From contig VAWY01000030.1 in the NCBI GenBank assembly GCA_005888335.1, positions 1-62,009 on the forward strand: 62,009 nt of DNA, read 5' to 3'. The stretch is from Actinomycetota bacterium (GTDB lineage: Bacteria; Actinomycetota; Thermoleophilia; Solirubrobacterales; Solirubrobacteraceae). The position numbers and the translations under genes were made by a program. A model generated the notes under the pieces. That model did no database searches. It was not told the DNA's origin and saw nothing but the letters and a program-made list of their open reading frames with translations. Numbering within the stretch: the stretch's first letter is position 1; each line of letters starts with the position of its first letter. This document shows positions 43,914 to 52,593 of the stretch, piece after piece.

Positions 43914-45023
43914 GTGGTGAAGCGGACAATCGCGTGGGTGCTTCCTGCGCTCGCCATCGCGGCGGTGGCGGTCGCCGGCTGCGGCACCAACAAGAGCAGC
44001 AGCGGCGGCGGCGGCGGAGGCGGCGGCTCCAAGTCCGGCTCCATCGCGCTTTTGCTGCCCGAGTCCAAGACGGCCCGCTACGAGTCCCAGGACCGTCCCG
44101 GCTTCGAGAACAAGCTCAAGGCGCTGTGCCCGAGCTGCAACGTCATCTACTCCAACGCCGACCAGGACGCGTCCAAGCAGCAGCAGCAGGCCGAGGCGGC
44201 ACTGACCAAGGGCGCCAAGGTCCTCGTGCTCGATCCCGTCGACGCGGCGTCGGCCGGCGCGATCGTCAGCCGCGCCAAGCAGTCCAAGGTCCCGGTCGTC
44301 AGCTACGACCGCCTGATCACCAACGCCGACGTCGACTACTACATCTCCTTCGACAACGTCCAGGTCGGCAAGCTGCAGGGGCAGAGCCTGGTGAGCGAGC
44401 TCAAGAAGAGCGGCAAGAAGGGCTCGGTCGTGATGATCAACGGCGCGCCCACCGACAACAACGCCAAGCTGTTCAAGCAGGGCGCCCACAGCGTCATCGA
44501 CGCCAGTGGCTTCAAGGTCGCCAAGGAGTACGACACCCCGGACTGGAGCCCCGACAAGGCCCAGTCGGAGATGGACCAGGCGATCACGGCCGTCGGCAAG
44601 AGCGGCTTCGTCGGCGTCTACGCGGCCAACGACGGCACCGCGGGCGGTGCGATCGCGGCGATGAAGGGCGCCGGCATCACGCCGTCGAGCCGGCCAACGA
44701 CCGGCCAGGACGCCGAGCTGGCGGGCATCCAGCGCATCCTCGCGGGCGAGCAGTACATGACCGTCTACAAGGCGATCAAGCCTGAGGCCGAGGCGGCCGC
44801 GCAGCTGGCCTTCGACCTGCTGCAGGGCAAGAAGCCGTCGGCGGGGCTGGTCAACGACAAGGTCAACAACGGGACCAAGGACGTCCCGTCGGTGCTGCTC
44901 AAGCCGGTCGCGGTGACCAAGGACAACATCAAGTCGACGATCGTCAAGGACAAGTTCTGGTCGCCGTCGCAGATCTGCGCCGGTCGCTTCAAGAGCGACT
45001 GCACGCAGGCCGGGATCGCGTAG
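43914..45023 (+). CDS. Sugar ABC transporter substrate-binding lipoprotein (xylose/ribose type)
   Basis: 369 residues. Lipoprotein signal with lipobox AVAGC (Cys23), a Gly/Ser linker, then a periplasmic-binding-protein type 1 fold (ALLLPESKTARYESQDRPGF, ANDGTAGGAIAAMKGAGI, TGQDAELAGIQRILAGEQYM). Similar to XylF/RbsB-type proteins for pentoses or related sugars. The GTG at 43914 follows AGGAGG by six bases, a strong site. First gene of the transport operon. Confidence 0.93.
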   Translation: MVKRTIAWVLPALAIAAVAVAGCGTNKSSSGGGGGGGGSKSGSIALLLPESKTARYESQDRPGFENKLKALCPSCNVIYSNADQDASKQQQQAEAALTKGAKVLVLDPVDAASAGAIVSRAKQSKVPVVSYDRLITNADVDYYISFDNVQVGKLQGQSLVSELKKSGKKGSVVMINGAPTDNNAKLFKQGAHSVIDASGFKVAKEYDTPDWSPDKAQSEMDQAITAVGKSGFVGVYAANDGTAGGAIAAMKGAGITPSSRPTTGQDAELAGIQRILAGEQYMTVYKAIKPEAEAAAQLAFDLLQGKKPSAGLVNDKVNNGTKDVPSVLLKPVAVTKDNIKSTIVKDKFWSPSQICAGRFKSDCTQAGIA

Positions 45024-45038
45024 GGAGACGAGGAAAGG

Positions 45039-45827
45039 ATGTCCGTCATGAACGCGACCGCGCCCCTCCTCGAGCTGCGAGGGGTGAGCAAGCGCTTCGG
45101 CGCCGTCCAGGCGCTCGACGACGTGGACTTCGGCGTCCGCGCAGGGGAGGTGATCGGCCTCGTCGGCGACAACGGCGCCGGCAAGTCGACACTGGTCAAG
45201 GTCATGTCGGGCATCTACTCGCCCGACCAGGGCGAGTACCGCTTCGACGGCGAGCCGCGGACCGTCCACGGCCCCAACGACGCGACGCGGCTCGGCGTGG
45301 CGACCGTCTACCAGGACCTCGCCCTGTGCGACAACCTCGACGTCGTCGAGAACCTGTTCATCGGCAGCGAGGTCACGACGGGGCCGCTGCACGTGCTCGA
45401 CGAGACCGCGATGGAGCAGCGCTCGCGCGAGCTGCTCAAGACGCTGTCCACCACGATCCCCAGCGTGCGCTCGGAGGTCGGCACGATGTCCGGCGGCCAG
45501 CGCCAGCAGGTGGCGATCGCGCGCTCGCTGCTCGGCGAGCCGAAGGTCGTCCTGCTCGACGAGCCGACCGCGGCGCTGGGCGTCCCGCAGACCCGCCAGG
45601 TCCTCCAGCTCGTGCGCAACCTCCGCGAGCGCGGCCTGGCCGTCGTCCTCATCAGCCACAACCTCGAGAACGTCTTCGAGGTGTGCGACCGCATCTTCGT
45701 GATGCGGCTCGGCCGGCGGGCGGGCGACTTCGGGGTCGACGAGGCCACGCACGAGCAGATCATCGCCGCGATCACCGGCCTCGGCCTGTCGGCGAAGGCC
45801 GGCTCCAACGGAGGGGAGAACGCATGA
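45039..45827 (+). CDS. Sugar ABC transporter ATP-binding protein
   Basis: 262 residues with one ATPase domain: Walker A GDNGAGKST, signature TMSGGQRQQ, Walker B VVLLDEPTAAL, H-loop LISHNLE. Carbohydrate transporters of this class (RbsA/XylG) normally have two fused ATPase domains of about 500 residues, so here a homodimer is implied. GAGGAAAGG precedes the ATG at 45039. Overlaps the permease gene by ATGA. Confidence 0.93.
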   Translation: MSVMNATAPLLELRGVSKRFGAVQALDDVDFGVRAGEVIGLVGDNGAGKSTLVKVMSGIYSPDQGEYRFDGEPRTVHGPNDATRLGVATVYQDLALCDNLDVVENLFIGSEVTTGPLHVLDETAMEQRSRELLKTLSTTIPSVRSEVGTMSGGQRQQVAIARSLLGEPKVVLLDEPTAALGVPQTRQVLQLVRNLRERGLAVVLISHNLENVFEVCDRIFVMRLGRRAGDFGVDEATHEQIIAAITGLGLSAKAGSNGGENA

Positions 45828-47047
45828 GCACGGTCACGCAACCGGCGCCCGCGGGCCCGACGCCCGCGGACGTCATCCCGCACTCGCGCGCGGAGTTCGT
45901 CCGGCGCTTCGGCCAGGGCGAGTTCGGCTCCCTGCGGGTCATCATCATCCTCGCCGTCATCTGGGCGATCTTCCAGGCGGCCGAGAGTCGCTTCCTGACC
46001 TCGGTCAACCTGGTCAACCTCACGCTGCAGATCGCGGCGGTGGGCACGATCTCGGTCGGCGTCGTCCTCGTCCTGCTGCTCGGCGAGATCGACCTGTCGG
46101 TCGGCATCGTCAGCGGCCTGTGCGCGGCCGTGATGGCCGTGCTCAACGTCAAGCACGGCTGGCCCGGCCCGCTCGCGGTACTGGCCGGCGTGGTCGTCGG
46201 CACGGCGATCGGCACGTTCCAGGGCACGGTCTTCACGCGCTTCGGGATCCCGTCGTTCGTCGTCACCCTGGCCGGCCTGCTGGGCTGGGCGGGCGTGTTG
46301 CTGTGGGTGCTCGGCTCGACGGGCACCGTCAACATCAGCGACAGCTTCATCGTCAACCTGGCCGGGACGTTCTTCGACGACGTCACGGGGTGGGGCATCG
46401 GCCTCGTCGCGGTCGCGGCGTTCGCGGCGACGACGCTCAACGGCCGGCGCAGGCGCGTGGCCGCCGGCCTGGAGGCGCCGCCGGCCGCAGCGATCGGGCT
46501 GCGCATTGCGGTGGTCGCGGTGGCGATGGCGGCGACGATCGCCATCGTCAACGCCGACCGCGGGCTGCCGCTCGCGCTGGTCATCCTCGTCGGTTTCGTC
46601 CTGCTGTTCCAGTGGATCACGACGCGCACGCGCTTCGGCCGCTACATCTACGCGGTCGGCGGCAACATCGAGGCCGCGCGGCGCGCCGGCATCCCGGTCG
46701 ACAAGGTGCGCATCGCCGTCTTCGCGCTGTCCTCGACGATGGCCGCGTGCGGCGGCGTGCTGGCCGCCTCGCGCCTGCTCGCCGTCAACCAGTCGTCGGG
46801 CGGGTCGGACCTGCTGCTGCTCGCCATCGCCGGTCCGGTGATCGCGGGCACCAGCCTCTTCGGCGGCCGCGGCACCGTGTGGTCGGCGCTGCTCGGCTCG
46901 CTGGTCATCGGGTCGATCTCCAACGGCATGGACCTGCTGGCCCTGCCGTCGGAGGACAAGTTCATGGTCACCGGCGCGGTCCTGCTGCTCGCGGTGATCA
47001 TCGACGCCATCACGGGGAGCAAGCGCCGGCAGGCGGGCCGGGTCTAG
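45824..47047 (+). CDS. Sugar ABC transporter permease (XylH/RbsC type)
   Basis: 407 residues, about ten to twelve membrane spans; VGVVLVLLLGEIDLSVGIVS and AVGGNIEAARRAGIPVDKVR are the hallmarks of the branched sugar permease family. Working as a homodimer it forms the channel for the binding protein and ATPase encoded just before. The ATG at 45824 overlaps the ATPase stop. Two bases separate it from the SDR gene. Confidence 0.93.
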   Translation: MSTVTQPAPAGPTPADVIPHSRAEFVRRFGQGEFGSLRVIIILAVIWAIFQAAESRFLTSVNLVNLTLQIAAVGTISVGVVLVLLLGEIDLSVGIVSGLCAAVMAVLNVKHGWPGPLAVLAGVVVGTAIGTFQGTVFTRFGIPSFVVTLAGLLGWAGVLLWVLGSTGTVNISDSFIVNLAGTFFDDVTGWGIGLVAVAAFAATTLNGRRRRVAAGLEAPPAAAIGLRIAVVAVAMAATIAIVNADRGLPLALVILVGFVLLFQWITTRTRFGRYIYAVGGNIEAARRAGIPVDKVRIAVFALSSTMAACGGVLAASRLLAVNQSSGGSDLLLLAIAGPVIAGTSLFGGRGTVWSALLGSLVIGSISNGMDLLALPSEDKFMVTGAVLLLAVIIDAITGSKRRQAGRV

Positions 47048-47049
47048 AC

Positions 47050-47751
47050 ATGGCGACCCTCGACGGAAGGGTCGCGCTGATCACGGGGGCCAGCCGCGGC
47101 ATCGGTGCCGCGGTGGCCCGCGCGTTCTCGGCGCGCGGCGCGCGGCTCGGCCTGCTCTCGCGCTCCGGGGGTTCGCTGGACCTGCCCGACGCGCTGGGCA
47201 TCGCCTGCGACGTGCGCGACCGCGCTGCCGTCTTCGCGGCCACCGCGCAGGTCGTCGAGCGCTTCGGCTCGCTCGACTGCGTGGTGGCCAACGCGGGGAT
47301 GGGCGCCTACGGCCCGTTCCTCGAGCTCGAGCCCGAGCTCCTCGAGGCGATGATCGACCTCAACCTCAAGGGCACGCTGTACACCGCGGCGGCGACGTTG
47401 CCGCACCTCATCGAGGCGGGCGGCGGGGACTTCCTCGTCGTGGCCTCGGTGGCCGGCCTGCGCGGCTTTCCCGGCGAGGCGGTCTACAACGCCTCGAAGT
47501 TCGGCCAGGTCGGCTTCACGCGCTCGCTCGACCACGAGATGCGCGAGCACGGCGTGCGTTGCACGACGATCGCCCCGGGCGGGGTGGCCACCGACTTCGC
47601 GATGGGCACGGGCCGGACGCACGACTCGGTCGCGGGGATGATGAGCGCCGAGGAGGCGGCGGAGGCGGTCGTCTTCTCCGCGACGCGGCCGCGCTCGTAC
47701 CGGATGCTGACCGTGAGCTACCGGCCCATGAACGAGCCGTCTTGGGGGTGA
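47050..47751 (+). CDS. Short-chain dehydrogenase/reductase
   Basis: 233 residues. TGASRGIG for NAD(P), VANAGMG, and the catalytic pair YNASK (Tyr-x3-Lys) with the Ser of VVASVAG. In a sugar uptake operon it probably oxidises or reduces the imported sugar or a derived ketose, by inference. The ATG at 47050 is 2 bases after the permease stop. Its stop codon lies in the base of the hairpin at 47750. Confidence 0.9.
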   Translation: MATLDGRVALITGASRGIGAAVARAFSARGARLGLLSRSGGSLDLPDALGIACDVRDRAAVFAATAQVVERFGSLDCVVANAGMGAYGPFLELEPELLEAMIDLNLKGTLYTAAATLPHLIEAGGGDFLVVASVAGLRGFPGEAVYNASKFGQVGFTRSLDHEMREHGVRCTTIAPGGVATDFAMGTGRTHDSVAGMMSAEEAAEAVVFSATRPRSYRMLTVSYRPMNEPSWG

Positions 47752-47799
47752 GCTGTCGCTGGGCGACAGCTCATTGCGCGAACGCTTCGCGGTTCGCGC
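47750..47799 (+). repeat. Paired hairpins after the SDR gene
   Basis: GAGCTGTCGC-TGG-GCGACAGCTC (47750-47772), a perfect 10-bp stem, then GCGCGAAC (47776-47783) with GTTCGCGC (47792-47799) and a small CGC-TTC-GCG tip. The second hairpin resembles 19609-19625. It could separate the transporter messages from the metabolic genes. Confidence 0.6.
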
Positions 47800-47812
47800 G
47801 GGCCGGCCGGCG

Positions 47813-48841
47813 ATGAGTGACGTTCGCGTCGGAATCGCCGGGTACGGCGTCGCGGGCGAGGTCTTCCACGCGCCGCTGGTCGACGCGGTCGAGGGCCTCG
47901 AGGTGGCGGGGATCGTCACGAGCTCGCCGGAGCGCCGGGAACGGGCGCGCGCCGCCTATCCGGGGGCGGCCGTCGTGGCGGACCTCGACGCGCTCTGGGA
48001 CCACATCGACGTGCTCGTCGTCGCGGCGCCAAACCGCGCGCACGTCCCGCTCGCGCTCGCCGCGCTGGAGCGCGAGCTGGCCGTCGTGGTCGACAAGCCG
48101 CTGGCGCCGTCGGCCGCCGAGGCCGAGCGGCTCGTGGCCGCCGGGGGCGCGCTCACCGTCTTCCAGAACCGGCGCTGGGACGGCGACTTCCTCACGATTC
48201 GGCGGCTGGTCTCCGAGGGGGCGCTCGGGCAGGTCGTGCGCTTCGAGTCGCGCTTCGAGCGCTTCCGCCCCGACGTCCAGGGTGACCGCTGGCGCGAGCT
48301 GCCCGACGCCGCGGAGGGCGGCGGGCTGCTGCTCGATCTCGGGCCGCACCTCGTCGACCAGGCGCGCGAGCTGTTCGGTCAGCCGCTGCGCGTCTACGCC
48401 GAGGTCCGCGCGCTGCGGCCCGGCGCGCAGGTCGACGACGACGTGTTCATCGCGCTCGAGCACGGGGGCGGCGTGCGCTCGCAGCTGTGGGCGAGCATGG
48501 TCGCGCCGCTCGCCGGGCCGCGCTTTCGCGTCAGCGGCCGGCGGGCGGGCTTCGCCACCGACGGCCTGGACCCACAGGAGCCGCAGCTGCGCGCGGGGCG
48601 CCGGCCGCGCGACCCCGATTACGGCCACGGGCGCGACGGCGTGGTCGTCGAGACGGGCGGCGAGCGGCGCGTGCGCCTCGAGCGCGGGAGCTACCAGGTC
48701 TTCTACGAGCGCGTGCGCGACTGGCTGCGCGGCGACGGGCCGGTCCCGGTCGACCCGGCGGACGGCCTCGCCGGGCTGCGCGTGCTCGAGGCGGCGCGGC
48801 GCAGCGCCGCGCAGCAGACGGTCGTGGAGGTGCAGGCATGA
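47813..48841 (+). CDS. Gfo/Idh/MocA family oxidoreductase
   Basis: 342 residues. An N-terminal Rossmann fold (RVGIAGYGVAGEVFHAPLVD), VDKPLAPSAAEAERL (the EKP motif as DKP), and a C-terminal sugar-binding sheet (ENRRWD-like QNRRWDGDF, GGGLLLDLGPHLVDQA). NAD(P)-dependent sugar or inositol dehydrogenase; substrate probably that of the ABC transporter. The ATG at 47813 is chosen because an earlier in-frame TTG at 47774 would be read out of the hairpin repeat. Overlaps the next gene by ATGA. Confidence 0.92.
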   Translation: MSDVRVGIAGYGVAGEVFHAPLVDAVEGLEVAGIVTSSPERRERARAAYPGAAVVADLDALWDHIDVLVVAAPNRAHVPLALAALERELAVVVDKPLAPSAAEAERLVAAGGALTVFQNRRWDGDFLTIRRLVSEGALGQVVRFESRFERFRPDVQGDRWRELPDAAEGGGLLLDLGPHLVDQARELFGQPLRVYAEVRALRPGAQVDDDVFIALEHGGGVRSQLWASMVAPLAGPRFRVSGRRAGFATDGLDPQEPQLRAGRRPRDPDYGHGRDGVVVETGGERRVRLERGSYQVFYERVRDWLRGDGPVPVDPADGLAGLRVLEAARRSAAQQTVVEVQA

Positions 48842-49845
48842 AGACGAGCCTCGGCATCTGGGCGTTCGGCCCGATGGTCACGCGCTTCGTGCCCGGCGGC
48901 TACCAGCCCGAGCATTCGCGGGAGACCACCGCGGAAAAGGTTGCGAGGGCTGTCGCCGGCCTCGGCGATCTGATCGACGGCTACGAGTTCCACTATCCGT
49001 CGGAGCTCTCGCCCGACAACGTCGACGAGGTGCGTTCGGCGCTGGCGGGCCACGACGTCTACTGCATCGCGACCGGCCTGCACCTCGACCCGCGGTTCGG
49101 CAAGGGCGGGCTGACGGCGCCCGACGCCGGGCTGCGCCGCGAGGCGCTCGACATCACGCTGCACGCCGCGGACTTCGCCGCCGACATCGGGGCGCAGCTC
49201 ATCTGCTGGCCGGGGATCGAGGGCTACAACTACCCCTTCCAGACGCCGTACACGGAGTCGTGGGCGTGGTTCGTCGAGGGCCTCGGCCGCGTCGCCGAGC
49301 GCTGCCGCGACCGCGGGATCCGCCTGTTCCTCGAGCACAAGAACTCCGAGCCGGCGATGAAGATCTTCATGCGCAACATCGGGATGACCCTGCACGTGAT
49401 CCACTCGCTGCGCCGCGAGGGCGTGGGGGAGGCGGTGCAGGTCAACATGGACTGGCAGCACCTGCTGATGAACGGCGAGAACCTCGCCGAGTACGCCGCG
49501 CTGCTGGCCGGCGAGGGGCTGCTCGGCCACCAGCACGCCAACTCGGGGTGGGGGACCTTCGACGACGACAACATGGTCGGCGCGACGGCGTTCATGGAGA
49601 CGCTCGAGCTCGCCCTGGAGCTGCGGCGGGCCGGCTACGGGCGCGACGGCGACGCGCGGCGGCTCGGCTTCGACCTGTATCCCTACACCGAGGACCAGGT
49701 GGCCGCGGTGCGGCGGTCGGTGCTGCAGTGGCGCTTCATCGACGGGGTGGCGGCGCGCATCGACGAGCGCGCGCTGCGCGAGGCGCAGGGCCGCAAGGAC
49801 GCGGTGCGCGCGTACGAGGTGGTGTACGCGGCGCTCGGCGAGTGA
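48838..49845 (+). CDS. Xylose-isomerase-fold sugar isomerase/epimerase
   Basis: 335 residues, TIM barrel. Metal ligands are visible: Glu in LFLEHKNSEP, Asp in VNMDWQHLLM, His in LGHQHANSGWG, Asp in FDLYPYTED, the arrangement of AP-endonuclease-2/xylose isomerase family enzymes. It probably isomerises the ketose or aldose released by the two dehydrogenases, or epimerises a sugar phosphate. The ATG at 48838 overlaps the dehydrogenase stop. Confidence 0.88.
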   Translation: MKTSLGIWAFGPMVTRFVPGGYQPEHSRETTAEKVARAVAGLGDLIDGYEFHYPSELSPDNVDEVRSALAGHDVYCIATGLHLDPRFGKGGLTAPDAGLRREALDITLHAADFAADIGAQLICWPGIEGYNYPFQTPYTESWAWFVEGLGRVAERCRDRGIRLFLEHKNSEPAMKIFMRNIGMTLHVIHSLRREGVGEAVQVNMDWQHLLMNGENLAEYAALLAGEGLLGHQHANSGWGTFDDDNMVGATAFMETLELALELRRAGYGRDGDARRLGFDLYPYTEDQVAAVRRSVLQWRFIDGVAARIDERALREAQGRKDAVRAYEVVYAALGE

Positions 49846-49891
49846 GCTCCGCTCTGCTGGTTTCTGCGGCTTTGTGCAATGATTTGCGGCG

Positions 49892-50647
49892 ATGGCGAAG
49901 CGAGTCCTCGCCCCCGAGCGCCGGCAGCGGCTGGTGCGCCTGCTCGCCGACGAGGGCCGGGTCGTCGCCTCCGAGGCGGCGGCGCGGCTCGGCGTCTCAC
50001 TCGACACCGTGCGCCGCGACCTCGACGAGCTGGCCGCCGCGGGCGCGGTCCACCGCGTGCATGGCGGCGCGCTGCCGCCGTCGCCCTCGGCGCGGCGCTT
50101 CGTCGATCGCCGCGAGCACGATGTCGCGGCCAAGGCGGCGATCGCCGACGCGGCCCACGGCCTCGTCGCCGACGGCCAGGTCGTCGTCATGGGCGGCGGC
50201 ACGAGCGTGCTCGAGCTCGCGCGGCGGCTGCCCGAGGCGCTGCGCGCGACCGTGGTGACGAGCGCGCCGGACGTCGCCGTCGCCCTGCTCGAGCACGAGG
50301 GCCTCGAGGTCGTCGCGCTGGGCGGGCCCGTCCACCCGGAGACCCGGACCGTCGTCGGCGCGGAGGCGGTCGACGCGCTGCGGGCGATCCGCGCCGACCT
50401 CTGCATCCTGGGCGCGTGCAGCCTGCACCCGGACGCCGGGGTGACCGTGCTGCACCGCGAGGAGGCGATCGTCGAGCGCGTGATGCTCGAGCGCGCCGCG
50501 CGCGTCGCCGTGCTCGCGGCGGCGGGGAAGCTCGGCTCGGGCGGGCCGTACGTCGTCGGGCCCGCCGAGGCGGTCGACGTGCTGGTCACCGACGCCGCGG
50601 ACACCGCCGAGCTCGAGGCTCGCGGGATCGAGGTGGTGCGCGCGTGA
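49892..50647 (+). CDS. DeoR/GlpR family transcriptional regulator
   Basis: 251 residues. The N-terminal HTH has RRQRLVRLLADEGRVVASEA, then ARLGVSLDTVRRDLDELAAA and HRVHGGAL; the C-terminal DeoR sensor domain has MGGGTSVLELAR and VVTSAPDVAVALL. These repressors sense phosphorylated sugars. It is the second sugar-type regulator of this locus after ROK, so the upstream and downstream halves may respond to different signals. Its stop overlaps the GTG of the MFS gene. Confidence 0.92.
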   Translation: MAKRVLAPERRQRLVRLLADEGRVVASEAAARLGVSLDTVRRDLDELAAAGAVHRVHGGALPPSPSARRFVDRREHDVAAKAAIADAAHGLVADGQVVVMGGGTSVLELARRLPEALRATVVTSAPDVAVALLEHEGLEVVALGGPVHPETRTVVGAEAVDALRAIRADLCILGACSLHPDAGVTVLHREEAIVERVMLERAARVAVLAAAGKLGSGGPYVVGPAEAVDVLVTDAADTAELEARGIEVVRA

Positions 50648-51891
50648 GCGGCGCCCGCGGCCCGCTCACCGCGACGTTCGCCGTCAACGGGCTGCTCTAC
50701 GGCGCCTGGGCGGCGCGCATCCCGGCGGTCAGCGACCGCCTCGACCTGCGCCCGGGCACGCTCGGCGTCGCGCTCGCCTGCATCGCGGCCGGCTCGCTGC
50801 TGGCCATGCCCGCCGCGGGGTGGGCGTCGGCGCGGTGGGGGAGCCGCCGCACCACGCGCGCGGCGCTCGCCGCGTTCACGCTGTCGAGCGGCGTCGTGGC
50901 CCTGGCGCCGAGCCTGCTCGCCCTCTGTGCCCTGTGCCTCGCGCTCGGCGCGTCCGCGGGGTCGCTCGACGTGGCGATGAACGCCCACGGCGTGGCGCTC
51001 GAGCGCCGCCTCGGCCACCCGATCCTCTCCTCGCTGCACGCCGCCTTCTCGCTCGGTGGGCTGGCCGGAGCGGGCACCGGCGCGCTGGCGGCGGCGGCGG
51101 GCGTCGACGCCCGCGTCCAGCTGGCCCTCAGCGCGGCGGCGTGCGCGGCGCTGGTGCTGCCCTGGACGCGCCGGCTGCTGGGCGCGGGCGCCGATGCGGG
51201 GAGGCGCGTGGGGCCGGATGCGGTGGGCGCCGCGGAGGGTGAGCTCGCGCCGGGCGCGGGCGCGCCCGCGCCGCGTCGCCCCGCCCCGAGCGCCGCCCGC
51301 CGTCGCCTCGCCGCGCTCGGGCTGCTCGCGTTCTGCTGCCTGCTCGCCGAGGGCGCCGCGGCCGACTGGAGCGCGGTCTACGCCGACCGCTCGCTCGCCG
51401 CGCCGGCGGCCGTCGCCGCGCTGGCCTACGCCGCGTTCTCGGCGACGATGGCGCTCGGCCGGCTCGCCGGCGACCGCCTGACCGCGCGGCTCGGGCCGGT
51501 GGCCCTGGTGCGCCGTGGGGCCGCCCTCGCGGCATGCGGCCTGGCTGCTGCGCTGGTCATCGGCCGCCCGGGCGCGGCGCTGGCCGGCTTCGCCTGCCTC
51601 GGCGCCGGCCTGGCGGCCGCCATCCCCGCCGTGTTCCGCGCCGCCGGCAGCGTCCCCGGCACGCGGCCGGCGCCCGCGCTCGCCGCGGTCACGACGACCG
51701 GCTACGTCGGCTTCCTGGCCGGCCCGCCGCTCATCGGCGGCCTGGCCGAGCTCATCTCGCTCCCGGTCGCGCTCGGGCTGTTGCCGCTGCTCGCCGCCGT
51801 CATGGTGGTGCTCAGCGGCGCGGTCGCCCCGGCGGGGCCGGCGCTGACGGCGCCGGCCGGCCGGCTCGAGCCGGCGGCGGCGCGGCGGTGA
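50644..51891 (+). CDS. MFS transporter (YbjJ-like)
   Basis: 415 residues, twelve spans. FAVNGLLYGAWAARIPAVSD, then LDLRPGTLGVALACIAAGSL, and ASAGSLDVAMNAHGVALERR are typical of the YbjJ-type MFS group, often found beside sugar regulators. The loop between the halves is Ala/Pro/Arg-rich. Likely sugar or sugar-derivative efflux or uptake. The GTG at 50644 overlaps deoR; the stop overlaps the HAD gene (GTGA). Confidence 0.9.
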   Translation: MSGARGPLTATFAVNGLLYGAWAARIPAVSDRLDLRPGTLGVALACIAAGSLLAMPAAGWASARWGSRRTTRAALAAFTLSSGVVALAPSLLALCALCLALGASAGSLDVAMNAHGVALERRLGHPILSSLHAAFSLGGLAGAGTGALAAAAGVDARVQLALSAAACAALVLPWTRRLLGAGADAGRRVGPDAVGAAEGELAPGAGAPAPRRPAPSAARRRLAALGLLAFCCLLAEGAAADWSAVYADRSLAAPAAVAALAYAAFSATMALGRLAGDRLTARLGPVALVRRGAALAACGLAAALVIGRPGAALAGFACLGAGLAAAIPAVFRAAGSVPGTRPAPALAAVTTTGYVGFLAGPPLIGGLAELISLPVALGLLPLLAAVMVVLSGAVAPAGPALTAPAGRLEPAAARR

Positions 51892-52532
51892 GCGGCGCGG
51901 GGCGCACGCGGAGCGACGGTCAGGTGCGCCTCCTCACCGACCTCGACGGCGTCCTGGTCGACTCGGGCCGGGCGGTCGAGCGCGCGTACCGGTGGTGGGC
52001 GGCCGACCGGGGGCTGGACTTCGCTGAGGTCGAGCCGGCGATCCACGGCCGCCCCTCGCGCCAGGTCGTCGCGCGGGTCCTGCCGGGCGCCGACGCGGCC
52101 GCCGAGGCGCGGCGCATCGAGGTCTTCCAGGCCACCGACCTCGACGGCGTCCGCGCGATCCCCGGCGCGCACGAGCTGCTCGCCGCCTGGCCCGCCGATT
52201 GCCTCGCGGTCGTGACGTCGGCCTCGGTGCTGCTCGCCACGGCGCGCCTGACGCACGCCGGCCTGCCCGTGCCCGCCGCGCTGATCACCGAGGACCGTGT
52301 GACGAACGGCAAGCCGGCGCCCGATCCCTACCTCGCCGGCGCGGCGGCGCTCGGCGCCGATCCCGCCGACTGCGTGGTCCTCGAGGACGCTCCGGCCGGC
52401 CTGCGGGCCGCCCTGGCCGCCGGGATGCGCGTGGTCGCCGTCCTCACGACGCATCGGCGCGAGGCGCTGCCCGGCGCGAGCGCGTACGTCGACGACCTGC
52501 GCGGCGTCGCGGACCTGATCCGCGGCCTCTAG
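51888..52532 (+). CDS. HAD family sugar phosphatase / beta-phosphoglucomutase-like
   Basis: 214 residues. Motif I LLTDLDGVLVDSG, motif II VVTSAS, motif III with Lys in NGKPAPDPYL, motif IV VVLEDAPAGLRAALAAGM. The cap is of the small helical type. It dephosphorylates a sugar phosphate, which fits a DeoR-controlled locus where phosphosugars must be limited. The GTG at 51888 overlaps the transporter stop. The palindromic repeat begins 3 bases after its TAG. Confidence 0.92.
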   Translation: MSGAGRTRSDGQVRLLTDLDGVLVDSGRAVERAYRWWAADRGLDFAEVEPAIHGRPSRQVVARVLPGADAAAEARRIEVFQATDLDGVRAIPGAHELLAAWPADCLAVVTSASVLLATARLTHAGLPVPAALITEDRVTNGKPAPDPYLAGAAALGADPADCVVLEDAPAGLRAALAAGMRVVAVLTTHRREALPGASAYVDDLRGVADLIRGL

Positions 52533-52534
52533 CG

Positions 52535-52591
52535 CCGGTGTTCGCAATTACGTGCGGTCGCCCGGGAACCGTGCGTAATTGCGAATGCCGG
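52535..52591. repeat. Extragenic palindrome between convergent genes
   Basis: Arms 52541-52557 and 52569-52585 pair over 17 positions (two of them G-T), with CCGG extensions at both ends. The left 32 bases (52535-52566) recur exactly in inverted orientation at 56315-56346. It fills the whole 61-base gap between the HAD phosphatase and the sugar transferase stops, so it may end both messages, though it lacks a T tract. Confidence 0.8.
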
Positions 52592-52593
52592 TA

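Noticed and set aside
47774..47812. Upstream TTG start of the Gfo/Idh/MocA gene
   Set aside because: The added 13 residues are encoded by the hairpin repeat, and the Rossmann strand begins normally at the ATG at 47813.
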